Below are positions 51,906 to 62,035 of a stretch of 64,000 bases of DNA, piece by piece; position 1 is the first letter of the stretch; every line of letters starts with the position of its first letter. The notes beneath the pieces were generated by a model. The model saw only the letters and a program-made list of their open reading frames with translations, had not been told where the DNA came from and made no database searches. Both the position numbers and the translations under genes were made by a program. Source of the stretch: an uncultured Phycisphaerales bacterium. GTDB taxonomy: Bacteria > Planctomycetota > Phycisphaerae > Phycisphaerales > SM1A02. The stretch covers positions 41,337 through 105,336 of the forward strand of contig CAJQQE010000041.1 of assembly GCA_905480395.1 (NCBI GenBank), read 5' to 3'.

Positions 51906-54094
51906 CACGGCAAACTCACGGTGAGTTGGGCGTGAATGTTTCGGATCGCCGCGTTGATAGATGCCAGATCTTGGGGTTCATATCCGCCGGGTGAGGGCCC
52001 GCGGAAGAGGAGGCGGGCGGGCGCGGCATCAATCAGGAGCCCGACGAGATTGGCGTTGATCCGGATTCCCGCGACGCCTGCCGGACATCCCTTGGGAGGG
52101 AGCGTCAAACGCCATTCAGATTCGGCGGCCTTCTTCAAGAAGCCTTGCGTGAACTCGGGGGTCATTGCTTCAATGATCAGGACCTCGGCGTTGAGTTCAA
52201 GTGCGATCTGGTCCAGTTCGATGTGGTCGACATCACTGGCGGTGACTCCGGTCAGCCATGCGACTTTCGTCACGGTCGACTCTTGGCCCGCCGTGTGGCC
52301 AAGCCGCTCAGTGAACGCGGACCATCGACGGAACATGCCCGGTTCGGGATTCCAGTTGCCAGGATGGCGAAGCCTTCGAATCGCCATGGTGGGGGCGTTG
52401 CCATCGGGGGCTGACGAGGCTGAAGCGAGACGGCTGGGGATTCGACCGTGGCACGCATCGAGGCAGAGACCGGCGAGCATCGCCGCGGTCGCCATCGAGG
52501 CGCGATGGCCTGGGGTGCTGGGGATCATCGCCGAGTGGGGAAAAGCCAGCCAGCGTCGGATGGGTGATCGAAGTTGGTCGGCTCGAATCCGCCATCGCCC
52601 CGCGATTTGGCGGGCGGCGTCCTCTCGGTCGATGGGTTCCATGGCCAACCCGGCGGTGCGAACTTCAAAGACTGCTTGCAATCGATCCTGTAACAACCGC
52701 CGATCGCCGGATCGGCCGGATGCGGGAATCGCAATGACCAATCCGCCCCCAGAGGCATGATCGAATATTCGTTGGCACGCCATCGAATCTGGATCCTGAA
52801 TCCAAGCGGAACGCGATCCGCCCCGGACCACAAGAACCGGGGCGCGGTGCCATGCTTCTGCAGGGTCATCGAGGCTCACCCGTGTCCACGAGACCGGGCG
52901 TTCGAGGGTGTTCGAGACCACCGCAACGGCATCTCCCAGCAGATCCTGCGTTGGGGTTTCTCCGGTCGAGTCGAAGCACGTGAAGGCGATTGGGTCGAGG
53001 CCTCGCTGAAGAACAAACAACGCGAAGGCAAGTCGTTCGATTCGAGGTCGGCCTCGAATTCGTAAGCCGGTGGTGGCATCGTCAACAAAGAGCCGTCGAT
53101 GAATTGACTTCGCGCATTCCGAGAACCAATCCTGGCCACCGAAGCGACGAATGCCGGTGGCGCGGGCGGCGCGTTCGAGGCTATGAATCCAATAGAGATG
53201 CCAGCGATGACAGCCAGGGTTGGACTCGGAATCGAAGTGCCGGTCCAACCAGTCGATTGAGGCACCGATGGCCGCATTGGTCTGAGCTTGCTCATGGGAT
53301 GACCCAGCGTCGAGGCGTTGGCAGATCGCGAGGGTGGCCAAACCGGCGGCGGTCATCGAGCCCCGGGCAGGATCGTCGAGGTCGCGGTATCCCCAGCCGC
53401 CGTCGGGCCTTTGTCGTGCGAGGAATCGGCGGCGGATGATTTCGACCAGCCGATCTGGGATGTCGATGCCCCGAGCGGTCGCATCGGCGATCGCTTGGGT
53501 CGCGAATTGGGTCAGTGATTGATCAACGAATCGAGCTCGGGCGTTGGGGCCGTAGTCCCAGCCACCGCCTTCGATTGAGAATCGTTCGAGCAATCGTCTG
53601 GTCGCCCGTTCTGCCGCCGGGAGAAACCGGTCGTTCAATCGGGTCCAAACCATCAGCCGGGCGGCGATGGCGTAGGTGCCATCGGCAGGAGTCCGGCCGA
53701 GCCAGTCGATTGCCGCCGCAATCTGGGGTGTTTGAACCGGCATCCCCGCCTCCAGCAGGGCGAGGGCGGCAATGGCCGTGCGGCCGGTGGGCTGGGCCGA
53801 CTGGTCCGACGGCGGCTTGCCAGGCTCCCATTGGCGTGAGGCATGGTGCCGCTCCAGAATCGCCTCGGTCAACACGGCGATCATTCGCTCGACTGGTTCT
53901 CGTCGAATCTCGGTGGCGTCGGGGGGGACGCTCCCAGCCACGGTGGGGGCTGCATGGGTCGCCGCGTGGACGGCGAGCCAGGGCCACGCCCAGATCCCGA
54001 GGCTTTGACGGTTCCAGAAGCGGGGGCATTTTCGCGGGAAGAGCCGAAAAAAACGCGAGCGGACGATCCGCAGCCTGTTCATAACGTGTCTCAC
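51905..54094 (-). CDS. Squalene-cyclase-like repeat protein with DUF4159 domain
   Basis: 729 residues. The N-terminal half (about 65-330) has alpha/alpha-barrel repeats of the prenyltransferase/squalene-cyclase superfamily: FSIEGGGWDYGPNARARFVDQSLTQFATQAIADA, FLARQRPDGGWGYRDLDDPARGSMTAAGLATLAI. The catalytic DxDDTA is absent, so it is probably not a cyclase. The C-terminal part (about 440-725) matches DUF4159, including a final LTLPPKGCPAGVAGI / HAQLTV region. An N-terminal membrane or signal segment (LGIWAWPWLAVHAATHAAPTVAG) suggests export. Coupled to the YraN-like gene downstream (TGATG). Confidence 0.7.
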   Translation of the reverse strand: MRHVMNRLRIVRSRFFRLFPRKCPRFWNRQSLGIWAWPWLAVHAATHAAPTVAGSVPPDATEIRREPVERMIAVLTEAILERHHASRQWEPGKPPSDQSAQPTGRTAIAALALLEAGMPVQTPQIAAAIDWLGRTPADGTYAIAARLMVWTRLNDRFLPAAERATRRLLERFSIEGGGWDYGPNARARFVDQSLTQFATQAIADATARGIDIPDRLVEIIRRRFLARQRPDGGWGYRDLDDPARGSMTAAGLATLAICQRLDAGSSHEQAQTNAAIGASIDWLDRHFDSESNPGCHRWHLYWIHSLERAARATGIRRFGGQDWFSECAKSIHRRLFVDDATTGLRIRGRPRIERLAFALFVLQRGLDPIAFTCFDSTGETPTQDLLGDAVAVVSNTLERPVSWTRVSLDDPAEAWHRAPVLVVRGGSRSAWIQDPDSMACQRIFDHASGGGLVIAIPASGRSGDRRLLQDRLQAVFEVRTAGLAMEPIDREDAARQIAGRWRIRADQLRSPIRRWLAFPHSAMIPSTPGHRASMATAAMLAGLCLDACHGRIPSRLASASSAPDGNAPTMAIRRLRHPGNWNPEPGMFRRWSAFTERLGHTAGQESTVTKVAWLTGVTASDVDHIELDQIALELNAEVLIIEAMTPEFTQGFLKKAAESEWRLTLPPKGCPAGVAGIRINANLVGLLIDAAPARLLFRGPSPGGYEPQDLASINAAIRNIHAQLTVSLP

Positions 54095-54233
54095 GGAGGC
54101 CCCAGTCGGAGGCTAACACCCTTCATGGAGGGTTCACGGAAACGATGCCATTTTTCCAGTTCGTCATCCGATGGGGAGACTGATTGGAAGCCTCGCAGTT
54201 GAGCCCGACGGTCAGTCCGCGTACCTTCTCCGG

Positions 54234-54980
54234 ATGCCCATTCTTGTTATCCAGCATTCCAATACCAGCTCTGCCGCCACCATCGGCGAAGCACTCGTTC
54301 GTCATGGCCTCCGGTGCCGGACCATTCGCCTTGCCGCCGGCGAGCCGCTGCCGAGTGATCTCGACGGGATCGACGGCATCATTTCGATGGGGAGTTCGGA
54401 TTCGGCGACTGATGACGGCCTCCCATGGATCGCACAGGAGATCGCTTTGCTCAAGGCGGCGTGTGCCGCCCAGCGACCGGTCCTCGGCGTCTGTTTGGGG
54501 GCGCAATTGCTCGCGAGAGCGTTGGGCGGACGAGTTTCGAAGATGACCGACAACGCCAGTGTTGGGTTGTGCCGGATCGATCTCACGACCGCCGGTCGAG
54601 ATGACCCGCTGTTTCGGGGGCTTCCGTGGTACGGAAGCTGGCCGAGTTGGCACATCGACGAGATTTCAGAACTTCCCCCCGACGCCCGCCTCCTGGCGAA
54701 GAGCGAGGAATGCGGTATCGAGGCCTTCGCCCACGGGATCTTCGCCTACGGGGTTCAGTTTCACCCCGAGTGGTCGGCGGAGCGAGTGGCGGAGCTCTGC
54801 GACGACCCGGCGGAACACCTCGCCGGTGACGGCTTTGACTACGCGGCGGTCAAGGCGGCAGTTCGAGACGAGGCCGATTCAATCGAGCGGATGGCCCTTC
54901 GTTTCGCGGAGAACGTGGCGTCCTATCTGATGCCAGTCGAACGGGTGAATGCGGGCATCCCGAAAGATATTCATCATTAG
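54234..54980 (+). CDS. Class I glutamine amidotransferase
   Basis: 248 residues from the ATG at 54234. Triad: C87 in PVLGVCLGAQLLA and H177/E179 in VQFHPEW. The 'GVCLGAQ' form and the overall size resemble the stand-alone GuaA-like 'type 1 glutamine amidotransferase' proteins that hydrolyse glutamine or related amides. No partner synthetase nearby. 84 bases before the mechanosensitive channel gene. Confidence 0.85.
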   Translation: MPILVIQHSNTSSAATIGEALVRHGLRCRTIRLAAGEPLPSDLDGIDGIISMGSSDSATDDGLPWIAQEIALLKAACAAQRPVLGVCLGAQLLARALGGRVSKMTDNASVGLCRIDLTTAGRDDPLFRGLPWYGSWPSWHIDEISELPPDARLLAKSEECGIEAFAHGIFAYGVQFHPEWSAERVAELCDDPAEHLAGDGFDYAAVKAAVRDEADSIERMALRFAENVASYLMPVERVNAGIPKDIHH

Positions 54981-55064
54981 TGACGCGTGATCAGGGGCGT
55001 TTCTTCGACGTGACTTCTTGGAGGCGCCGCGAGGACTTGAAACTCTGAGGATGGCTCGTTCACC

Positions 55065-58000
55065 ATGATCGAACACGACCACAGAAAGCGCAGTCGGGGG
55101 CCATGGAGAATTTGTCTTCTCTCTACGCTGTTTTTTTTCTTTGCCTTGTCGGGTACCCCGGCATTCCCACAGGATTCAGCATCATCGGCAGTCATCCCTT
55201 CCGCGGTGATTCCTGATCAGGCTTCGCGGGAAGCCGAATTTTCGAGAGTAAACGCCGCGCTGGAGGCGGCACAGGGCGAGCTGACTCCGGATCCCGAACA
55301 AATCAAGCTACTGCAGTCGGTCTTGCTTGATCTGTCGGAGATCCGCGCCGCAAGAACCCGGATTGACCAGTTTGAACGTGACATCGCGGCTGCCGGAGAC
55401 CGCCGCGAGAAGCTGAAGGATCAGCTTGCAGAGGTACCCGACGAGGATTCTAAACCCAAGATCCCCGAGGATCTCGATGAGGTATCGCTTCGTGAAGGGC
55501 TTGATGTTGCCCAAGAAAAATGGCGGGAGGTTGATCTCAAGATTCGTCGAGTCGAGGAAGAACTCGCTCGAAGGGAGACTCGCCGGGTTGAGATGCGGGC
55601 CGATTCGATCAGAATTACAGGAAAACTGACACTGCTCGAGACGGATGAGATCCAAGACAGTGAGCCGTCCCAGACTCGGCTCATTGAGAAGTATCGAGTC
55701 CAGCTTGGAGCGATTGAACGGGAGCGAAAATACTACGAGGAGACTGCCGACATTCTCCGTCTTGAGCAGCGTCTCTGGATTCGGAATCGCGATGCTGACA
55801 ACGTCGTGCTCAAGGCGTGGCAGAAACGCGTCGCCGATGATGCGGTTGAGGCCGCAGAGGCGAGCCGAAAGAAAGCCAGCACGGTCGCGGATTCGCAGGA
55901 ATCTGAGTTGGCGCGGGCGGCCGCCGAGCAGAACAAGCAATTCGCAGATCGTCTCGCAGAGCTCGTCGGCCAACGTGAGTCACTCCGGGGAGAGTTAGCG
56001 AACCAGAAAATTCTCTTGGGTCGGGTGAATCGCCGAGTTGATGTCGATGGGATGAAATTCAAAGGGCTGGTGACGCCTGAAGTTGCAAGAATTCTCCGCG
56101 ATCGGGAGGCTGAATTCCCAGATGAGAACCTGATCGCGGCTCGGCTCTCAGCCCTGCGCCGATTGAGGCCGACACTTGATCTCGAACGGGCCTTGCTCCA
56201 GGATTCTCTCGACGACGTCGTGGATCCTCGCGGCTCGGCTTCTAGATTAGTGCAACAGGCCGGCATCTCTGGTGATGAAGGGGTCGCGGTCATACAGTCG
56301 CTCATTGCAATTTATGAGGATCGACTGGATCTCTATGGCCGCTCACTTTTAAAGGTGCTCAATGAGCAGGTCGAAGTTGTGAATTCCCTCATCGCGATCG
56401 ATCAGGCGATCATTAAGGGAATCATCCGGTATCGCGAACTGGTCCTTCGCGAGACGCTCTGGATCCGCGATTCGCGTTCATTCCAAGAAGGACACCTGGC
56501 GCGGACGGTGGAAGAGTTGAAGCGGCTCTTTGAGCCTTCGGATTGGGGTCATGCCCTAGAGAACGTGTACACCAAGGTCATCCTGCAACCGGTCCGACTG
56601 CTTCTGGCCTTCGGCCCATTGCTCCTGCTGGTGGCTTTTCGAAATCGCATCGCCTCCAGAGTCGCGCTGGCGGGTGTTCGGGTGGCGCGTCCATCGACAG
56701 ATCAGTTCCGTGAGACTTTTCTCTGCGGGATCTTGGCAGCTTTCGCAGGCACCGCGATCGCATCACCGTTCTTGATCGTCGGCCATTCGATCAAGGATGG
56801 GGACCTTGGAAACTCCTTCTCAGATTCGCTGGGCGGTGCGATTGCCATGCTGGGTTGGTTCGTGATGTGGATCGCGACGATCTGGTCGATCACCCGAAAA
56901 GGGGGGCTGGGAGAGCGGCATTTCAACTGGCGGCCTTCAACGATCGAGGCGATTCGGGCCTCGCTGGTCGTACTTTGTTTTGCCTTGCCATTTGGAGTTT
57001 TCGACCGCCTGTGTGATTCGACTCATCTGGATCTTCCGGATGCGGCGCGAGTGTTCTATGTCGTCCTCGCCGTGTGTTTGTCGCGCTCCGCGATCCTTCT
57101 TTTCTCCGCGAAGCGCGGCATTCTCTTTGATTTCTACAGCCGAAATCCGACGCACTGGCTCTCGGCTGTTCGCTGGGCGCCTTTCGCGATTTTGATCACG
57201 ATCTGCGTTCTGTTTGCCGGGTTCGCCATCGCCGGTTGGTATGCAACGGTCGCCACCCTGCAACGCGATTTCGTCGCGAGCATCATGCTCCTGATTGGAA
57301 TTCTGCTGCTTCGCGAGTTCTTGCTCCGCCTGCTCTATTGCCGACAAAGAGCGCAGTCTGCGGAACTTCGACAGCAGGAAGCCGACGGCGAGAACGTCTC
57401 AGGCCTCGAGGACTCTCTGGCGACGTTTGGCGGACAGGTTCTGGGGGGGATTCGTTTTGCGGTGGTCTTGGTCACGCTCATCGGACTCTGGAACATTTGG
57501 TCGCCGCTTCTACCGGCACTCCAGTTGGGTGAAAGTGTCGTCCTCTGGGAACGCGCCTCGAGCACCTTGATTCCTGACGAGTCCGGGGTGATGATCGCGA
57601 CTCCGATGCAGGTCCCGGTCAGTGCGCGTGATCTTCTTCGTGCGATCGCATTGGTGGTGGCGACGATCTATACCGCCAGGCACTTGCCGTATCTCATCGG
57701 CCTGCTCGTTCTTGAACGACTTCGGATCGGCCGCGGCGATCGATATGCCATCGTGCAAATCCTCCGTTGGGCCATCGGCATCGGGGGCTTCGCGGCCGCG
57801 TTATCAAATCTGGGAGTGACTTGGGACAGTGTGCAGTGGCTCGCGGCCGGATTCACCGTGGGCCTCGGATTTGGTTTGCAGGAAATCTTTGCCAACTTCA
57901 TCTCCGGAATCATCATCCTCTTCGAGCAACCCGTGCGGGTCGGCGATGTGGTGACGGTTGGAACCACCACCGGGCGGATCTCCCGGGTTCGGATGCGAGC

Positions 58001-58463
58001 GACGGTGATCACCGACTGGGACAACAAGGAACTACTGGTTCCCAACAAGTTCCTCATCACCTCTGAAGTGGTGAACTGGTCTCAGGGTGAAGCCAATATT
58101 CGTCTCTTGCTACCAGTGAGTGTCTCGTACGGTGACGATCCTGCCAAGGTGGCGGCGCTGCTCCTTTCCGCGGGGAGGGGTGCGGCCAACGTTCTGGAAG
58201 ATCCACCGCCGACCGTGGACTTCGTCGGCTTCGGCGAGAGTTCGATGAACTTCGAACTCCGGGTGTTTATCCCCTCGGTGGACGTTCGCATTGAGACCAG
58301 GCGAAGCATCAACATCGAGGTGAAGCGAATGTTCGATGAAGCCGGAATCAAGATCCCGTTCCCTCAACGCGAGATCAAGGTGCAAATGGTGAGGCCGGAA
58401 CAACTTGCAGACCAAGTGATCTCCGATCCTTCAGAAAAATCTCGTCGGACGGAGGAGAAGTAA
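55065..58463 (+). CDS. MscK-like mechanosensitive channel (MscS family)
   Basis: 1132 residues. Signal/membrane segment ICLLSTLFFFFALSGTPAFP, then a periplasmic coiled-coil region of about 440 residues (many Glu/Arg heptads), roughly ten membrane helices (about 505-940), and the MscS core at the end: the pore helix and beta domain WLAAGFTVGLGFGLQEIFANFISGIIILFEQPVRVGDVVTVG, ATVITDWDNKELLVPNKFLITSEVVNWS. Size and order match the MscK/KefA group (E. coli MscK about 1120). Releases solutes on hypo-osmotic shock. The TAATG junction couples it to the aminotransferase. Confidence 0.9.
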   Translation: MIEHDHRKRSRGPWRICLLSTLFFFFALSGTPAFPQDSASSAVIPSAVIPDQASREAEFSRVNAALEAAQGELTPDPEQIKLLQSVLLDLSEIRAARTRIDQFERDIAAAGDRREKLKDQLAEVPDEDSKPKIPEDLDEVSLREGLDVAQEKWREVDLKIRRVEEELARRETRRVEMRADSIRITGKLTLLETDEIQDSEPSQTRLIEKYRVQLGAIERERKYYEETADILRLEQRLWIRNRDADNVVLKAWQKRVADDAVEAAEASRKKASTVADSQESELARAAAEQNKQFADRLAELVGQRESLRGELANQKILLGRVNRRVDVDGMKFKGLVTPEVARILRDREAEFPDENLIAARLSALRRLRPTLDLERALLQDSLDDVVDPRGSASRLVQQAGISGDEGVAVIQSLIAIYEDRLDLYGRSLLKVLNEQVEVVNSLIAIDQAIIKGIIRYRELVLRETLWIRDSRSFQEGHLARTVEELKRLFEPSDWGHALENVYTKVILQPVRLLLAFGPLLLLVAFRNRIASRVALAGVRVARPSTDQFRETFLCGILAAFAGTAIASPFLIVGHSIKDGDLGNSFSDSLGGAIAMLGWFVMWIATIWSITRKGGLGERHFNWRPSTIEAIRASLVVLCFALPFGVFDRLCDSTHLDLPDAARVFYVVLAVCLSRSAILLFSAKRGILFDFYSRNPTHWLSAVRWAPFAILITICVLFAGFAIAGWYATVATLQRDFVASIMLLIGILLLREFLLRLLYCRQRAQSAELRQQEADGENVSGLEDSLATFGGQVLGGIRFAVVLVTLIGLWNIWSPLLPALQLGESVVLWERASSTLIPDESGVMIATPMQVPVSARDLLRAIALVVATIYTARHLPYLIGLLVLERLRIGRGDRYAIVQILRWAIGIGGFAAALSNLGVTWDSVQWLAAGFTVGLGFGLQEIFANFISGIIILFEQPVRVGDVVTVGTTTGRISRVRMRATVITDWDNKELLVPNKFLITSEVVNWSQGEANIRLLLPVSVSYGDDPAKVAALLLSAGRGAANVLEDPPPTVDFVGFGESSMNFELRVFIPSVDVRIETRRSINIEVKRMFDEAGIKIPFPQREIKVQMVRPEQLADQVISDPSEKSRRTEEK

Positions 58464-59626
58464 TGCCACGGCGAGGGCTTCGCCAATCTCTGCGGCCATA
58501 CGGGCGATCCATTTTCTCCGAGATGTCTCTGCTCTCGGCGAAGCATGATGCCATCAACCTCGGGCAAGGCTTTCCCGACTTTGATGGTCCAGAGGAAGTC
58601 CGAGCGGCGGCGGCGGCGGCGATTCATCACGGGCCCAATCAGTACTCGCCGCTTGCCGGACTCCCCGAGCTCCGTCACGCCATCGCTGGCTGGTATGCGC
58701 GCTGGTACGACGTGGCGGTTGACGCCGACCATGAGGTGACGGTGACCAATGGGTGCACCGGCGCTATCGGTGATGCCATGCTCGGAGTTCTTGAGCCAGG
58801 TGACGAGGTTTTGCTGATCGAGCCGTGGTACGACAGTTACCCGGCGTCGGTGGTCATGGCCGGGGGGGTGTGCCGTTATGCCAAACCGACTTCGCCGGAC
58901 TATCGCGTCGATCGCAGAACACTCGAAGCCGGGGTCACGCCCAAGACGCGGATGCTGATGGTGAACTCGCCGCATAACCCGACCGGTCGCGTCTATGACG
59001 AGTCCGAATGGAATGTGATCGAGTCGTTCTGCGTGGATCACGACCTCATTCTTTTCAGCGACGAAGTCTACGAGACGCTGGTCTTCGAGGGGACTCATCG
59101 CTCGGCATTGTCTCGTCCGAGGCTCCGAGATCGCAGCATCGTGGCGTCGAGCGTTGGAAAGACGTTCTCGCTGACCGGTTGGAAGATCGGATGGACGGTG
59201 GCTTCTCCGCCTCTGACCGAGGCCATTCAAGGGGCCCATCAGTTCACGAGTTTTTGCGTCGCCACACCATTGCAAGTCGGCGCGGCCGCGGCGCTCAAGT
59301 TGCCCGATTCGTACTTTGAAGGGTTTCTTCGCGGGTATCGATCACGGCGTGAACAGCTGGTACGCGGATTGCGATCAATCGGTCTGACGCCGATTTTGCC
59401 ACAGGGCACGTATTTCACGCTGGTCGACTTGGCGCCGCTGGGAATTGACGACGATCGAGTCTTCTGCGAGCGATTAACTCGTGAACTTGGAGTCGCGGCG
59501 ATTCCAACCTCTGCCTTCCATGAAGACGGCCGGAGCGGGCCGATCCGATTCGCTTTCTGCAAGCAACCGGAAGTCCTCGACCAAGCGATCGAGCGACTCT
59601 CAAAAATCGATCAATTGCTGCCATGA
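58463..59626 (+). CDS. PLP-dependent aminotransferase class I/II
   Basis: 387 residues of fold type I. PLP Lys is K233 in SSVGKTFSLTGWKIGW; NSPHNPTGRVYDE (Asn) and FSDEVYETLVFEG supply the phosphate/ring contacts. The start MPRRGLRQSLRPYGRSIFSEMSLLSAKHDAINLGQGFPDFDGP matches the methionine/kynurenine-type (YbdL, KynB-like) group. Substrate not resolvable by eye. The ATG overlaps the mscK stop; the stop overlaps the symporter start (ATGA), giving a three-gene unit. Confidence 0.9.
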   Translation: MPRRGLRQSLRPYGRSIFSEMSLLSAKHDAINLGQGFPDFDGPEEVRAAAAAAIHHGPNQYSPLAGLPELRHAIAGWYARWYDVAVDADHEVTVTNGCTGAIGDAMLGVLEPGDEVLLIEPWYDSYPASVVMAGGVCRYAKPTSPDYRVDRRTLEAGVTPKTRMLMVNSPHNPTGRVYDESEWNVIESFCVDHDLILFSDEVYETLVFEGTHRSALSRPRLRDRSIVASSVGKTFSLTGWKIGWTVASPPLTEAIQGAHQFTSFCVATPLQVGAAAALKLPDSYFEGFLRGYRSRREQLVRGLRSIGLTPILPQGTYFTLVDLAPLGIDDDRVFCERLTRELGVAAIPTSAFHEDGRSGPIRFAFCKQPEVLDQAIERLSKIDQLLP

Positions 59627-61473
59627 CCGGGTCAGTACTCACCACGATCGACTGGGTGGTGATCGCCGGCTATCTGGCACTCGTCTTCGGCATCGGAATC
59701 TATTTCGCTCGACGTGGTTCCCGGAGTACCGAGGGGTACTTCTTGGCGGGACGTTCGCTTCCATGGTGGGTGGCGGGTACCTCCATCGTGGCCACCACAT
59801 TTTCCAGCGATACCCCGTTACAGGTCGTGACGCTGGTCCGGCAAGGGGGGATCGGCGAGAACTGGTGGTGGTGGTCTATGGCGGCGGGTCACGTGGCCGG
59901 CGTATTCCTCTTTGCACCGCTGTGGCGACGAAGTGCGCTCCTGACGGATGTGGAGTTCATCACGTCTCGCTACGAGGGGCTTTCGGCTCGACTCCTTCGG
60001 ATCTTCGAGGGGCTCTGGCAGGGACTGTTGGTCAACGGTGTGGTGCTGGCGTCGGTGACCGTTGGAATGGCCACGATCGCGAGGATCATGCTTGGCATCC
60101 CAGAAGATGCCGTGGTGACCCTCGGTCCCATCGAAATGGATACCGCGACGGCGTTGGTCGCGGCACTCGCCGTCGGTACCCTCGGGTATTCGCTCCTCTC
60201 GGGCCTCTACGGCGTGGCGTGGTCGGACGTGCCTCAGTTTGCGCTGGCGATGTTGGGCTCGGTGATCCTCGCGGTGGTGGTCTTGATCGATCTCGGGGGG
60301 CCGGCCGCGATGCTGGCCAAAGTAGATGCCGCGGCGTGGGCACCGAAGAACGCATCGAGCCTCGCGCCCAGTACCGGTGACGCCGCTGCCATGGCAACTG
60401 CGATCGCCTTCTTTACCTTGAACTGGTGGGCGAAAGCCCCGGGCCACGGGGCGTTGGCACAGCGACTTCTCGCCACACGATCACCGCGAGACGGCGCCTT
60501 GGCGCTCGCCTGGTTTACGGTGGCCCATTACGTGCTTCGGCCTTGGCCTTGGATCATCGTGGCCCTCGCCTCGCTGGCGGTGATTCCGGAGTCCTTCGAT
60601 GAACAGCTGGGGATTTGGGTCCCCGCGGTGGCGGATAAGGATGCCTTTCCATGGATGATTCGGTCTCATCTCGGGGCCGGCGCCCGGGGGCTCTTGGTGG
60701 TGTCGATGCTCGGCGCTTTCATGAGCACCGTCGACACGCATGTCAACCTTTCGTCTGCGTACCTCTTGAACGACGTTCTTCGTCCTGCGGGCCGTCTGCT
60801 GCGTCGACGTCCCGAACCGGCGGCTGGCGCAGAGGCTGGTGGCGGCCCCGCCGAGGTCTGGAAGGGGAGGCTGCTTGCGTTGCCGGTCTTCGCACTGGTC
60901 CTCCTCATCGCGGGCGGTTTCGATGACATCGTGGCGCTTTACAAGTATTTAGGGGTGATCGCCGCGGGAACCGCTCCGGTGTTGATCCTCCGTTGGTATT
61001 GGTGGCGAACCACGGCGTGGACAGAGATCGCCGCGATGTCGACATCGCTGATTGCCGGGAACCTTTTGGTTCGATTCGGCCCATTGGCGTCGCCGGAGAG
61101 TGGGCTCGATTCGCAGTTCGGGCCCCGACTGATCGCGGTCATTCTGATTTCGGCGTTGGTCTGGATTCCGGCCACCTGGCTGAGCCAGCCAGCGAGTCAG
61201 GAGCGATTGCGGGCCTTCCGTCGGGCCATCCGCCCCGCAGGGCCTGGTTGGAGACGGATCGCGTTGGAAGCGGGCGAATCGCCCCCGGCAGCCATCGCGC
61301 CATTGATTGGATGGGCCATCCTGGGAACTTCTGCCATCTGGTCTGCGATTCTCGGAACGGGCTGGCTCGTACTCGGAAGCCCTCTCGAAGGCCTGGCCAT
61401 GTTGGCGTTGGCGGCCCTTTTGGGGGTCCCGACCATCCGGGCGGCAAGCCGAGTCGCAGAGGGCCCCACTTGA
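59623..61473 (+). CDS. Sodium:solute symporter family protein
   Basis: 616-residue inner-membrane transporter with about 14 helices. YFARRGSRSTEGYFLAGRSLPWWVAGTSIVATTFSSDTPLQVVTLVRQGG is the SSF N-terminal signature; LLSGLYGVAWSDVPQFALAM and FLNWWAKAPGHGALAQRLLATRSPRDGALA are the usual internal blocks. Couples Na+ to uptake of a small solute, unidentified here. ATGA overlap with the aminotransferase suggests that substrate could be an amino or organic acid (inference). Confidence 0.88.
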   Translation: MTGSVLTTIDWVVIAGYLALVFGIGIYFARRGSRSTEGYFLAGRSLPWWVAGTSIVATTFSSDTPLQVVTLVRQGGIGENWWWWSMAAGHVAGVFLFAPLWRRSALLTDVEFITSRYEGLSARLLRIFEGLWQGLLVNGVVLASVTVGMATIARIMLGIPEDAVVTLGPIEMDTATALVAALAVGTLGYSLLSGLYGVAWSDVPQFALAMLGSVILAVVVLIDLGGPAAMLAKVDAAAWAPKNASSLAPSTGDAAAMATAIAFFTLNWWAKAPGHGALAQRLLATRSPRDGALALAWFTVAHYVLRPWPWIIVALASLAVIPESFDEQLGIWVPAVADKDAFPWMIRSHLGAGARGLLVVSMLGAFMSTVDTHVNLSSAYLLNDVLRPAGRLLRRRPEPAAGAEAGGGPAEVWKGRLLALPVFALVLLIAGGFDDIVALYKYLGVIAAGTAPVLILRWYWWRTTAWTEIAAMSTSLIAGNLLVRFGPLASPESGLDSQFGPRLIAVILISALVWIPATWLSQPASQERLRAFRRAIRPAGPGWRRIALEAGESPPAAIAPLIGWAILGTSAIWSAILGTGWLVLGSPLEGLAMLALAALLGVPTIRAASRVAEGPT

Positions 61474-61591
61474 TCCATTCTCGATCCCTGATATCCTTCT
61501 CGATTCTGCAGGCGTCGGGTCAACGGATTCCGAGCGACCTCTTCATCAGATCATCACCTCGGTGCATCATCGAGGACAGCGGAGCAGCAAC

Positions 61592-61918
61592 GTGTACGCA
61601 ATCATCGAAGACAGCGGTACCCAGATCATGGTGCGTCCTGGCGACGTTATCGAGATCGATCCCCGCACCGATGGCAGCGAGCCGAGCGGCAACCTCGTCT
61701 TTGACCGGGTGCTCACCCTGAGCGACGAAGGTGGATCGGGCGGAACCGTCGGCACGCCGTACATCAAGGGTGCGTCAGTGACGGCGGAAATCGTCGAAAA
61801 GATCAAGGGTAAGAAAGTCGTTTCTGTCATGTACAAGCGACGAAAAGGCATGCGGCGGAAGATCGGTCATCGCCAGAATTACCTGGTCGTTCGCATCGGT
61901 GACATCACCGCTGGCTGA
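61592..61918 (+). CDS. rplU: Ribosomal protein L21
   Basis: 108-residue 50S protein. The start is GTG at 61592 (NVYAII...), with GGAG seven bases upstream; an in-frame upstream start would add residues not seen in L21. Signatures: MYAIIEDSGTQIMVRPGDVIEIDP, IKGASVTAEIVEKIKGKKVVSVMYKRRKGMRRKIGHRQNYLVVRI. rpmA (L27) and obgE, its usual neighbours, are not next to it: a terminator follows. Confidence 0.93.
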   Translation: MYAIIEDSGTQIMVRPGDVIEIDPRTDGSEPSGNLVFDRVLTLSDEGGSGGTVGTPYIKGASVTAEIVEKIKGKKVVSVMYKRRKGMRRKIGHRQNYLVVRIGDITAG

Positions 61919-61953
61919 ATCGGCTGACCATCAGGCCAAGCATCAAACGCAAG

Positions 61954-61990
61954 ACCGCCCGCGTATCGACCGCGGGCGGTTTTCGTTTTT
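61954..61990 (+). terminator. Strong terminator after rplU
   Basis: Ten perfect pairs, ACCGCCCGCG (61954-61963)/CGCGGGCGGT (61971-61980), seven-base loop, then TTTCGTTTTT. It lies between rplU and the convergent gene at 62036. Confidence 0.9.
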
Positions 61991-62035
61991 GTCGATCTCT
62001 TCTGAAGATTGAAGGGGTCGCGGTGACCGGATGTT

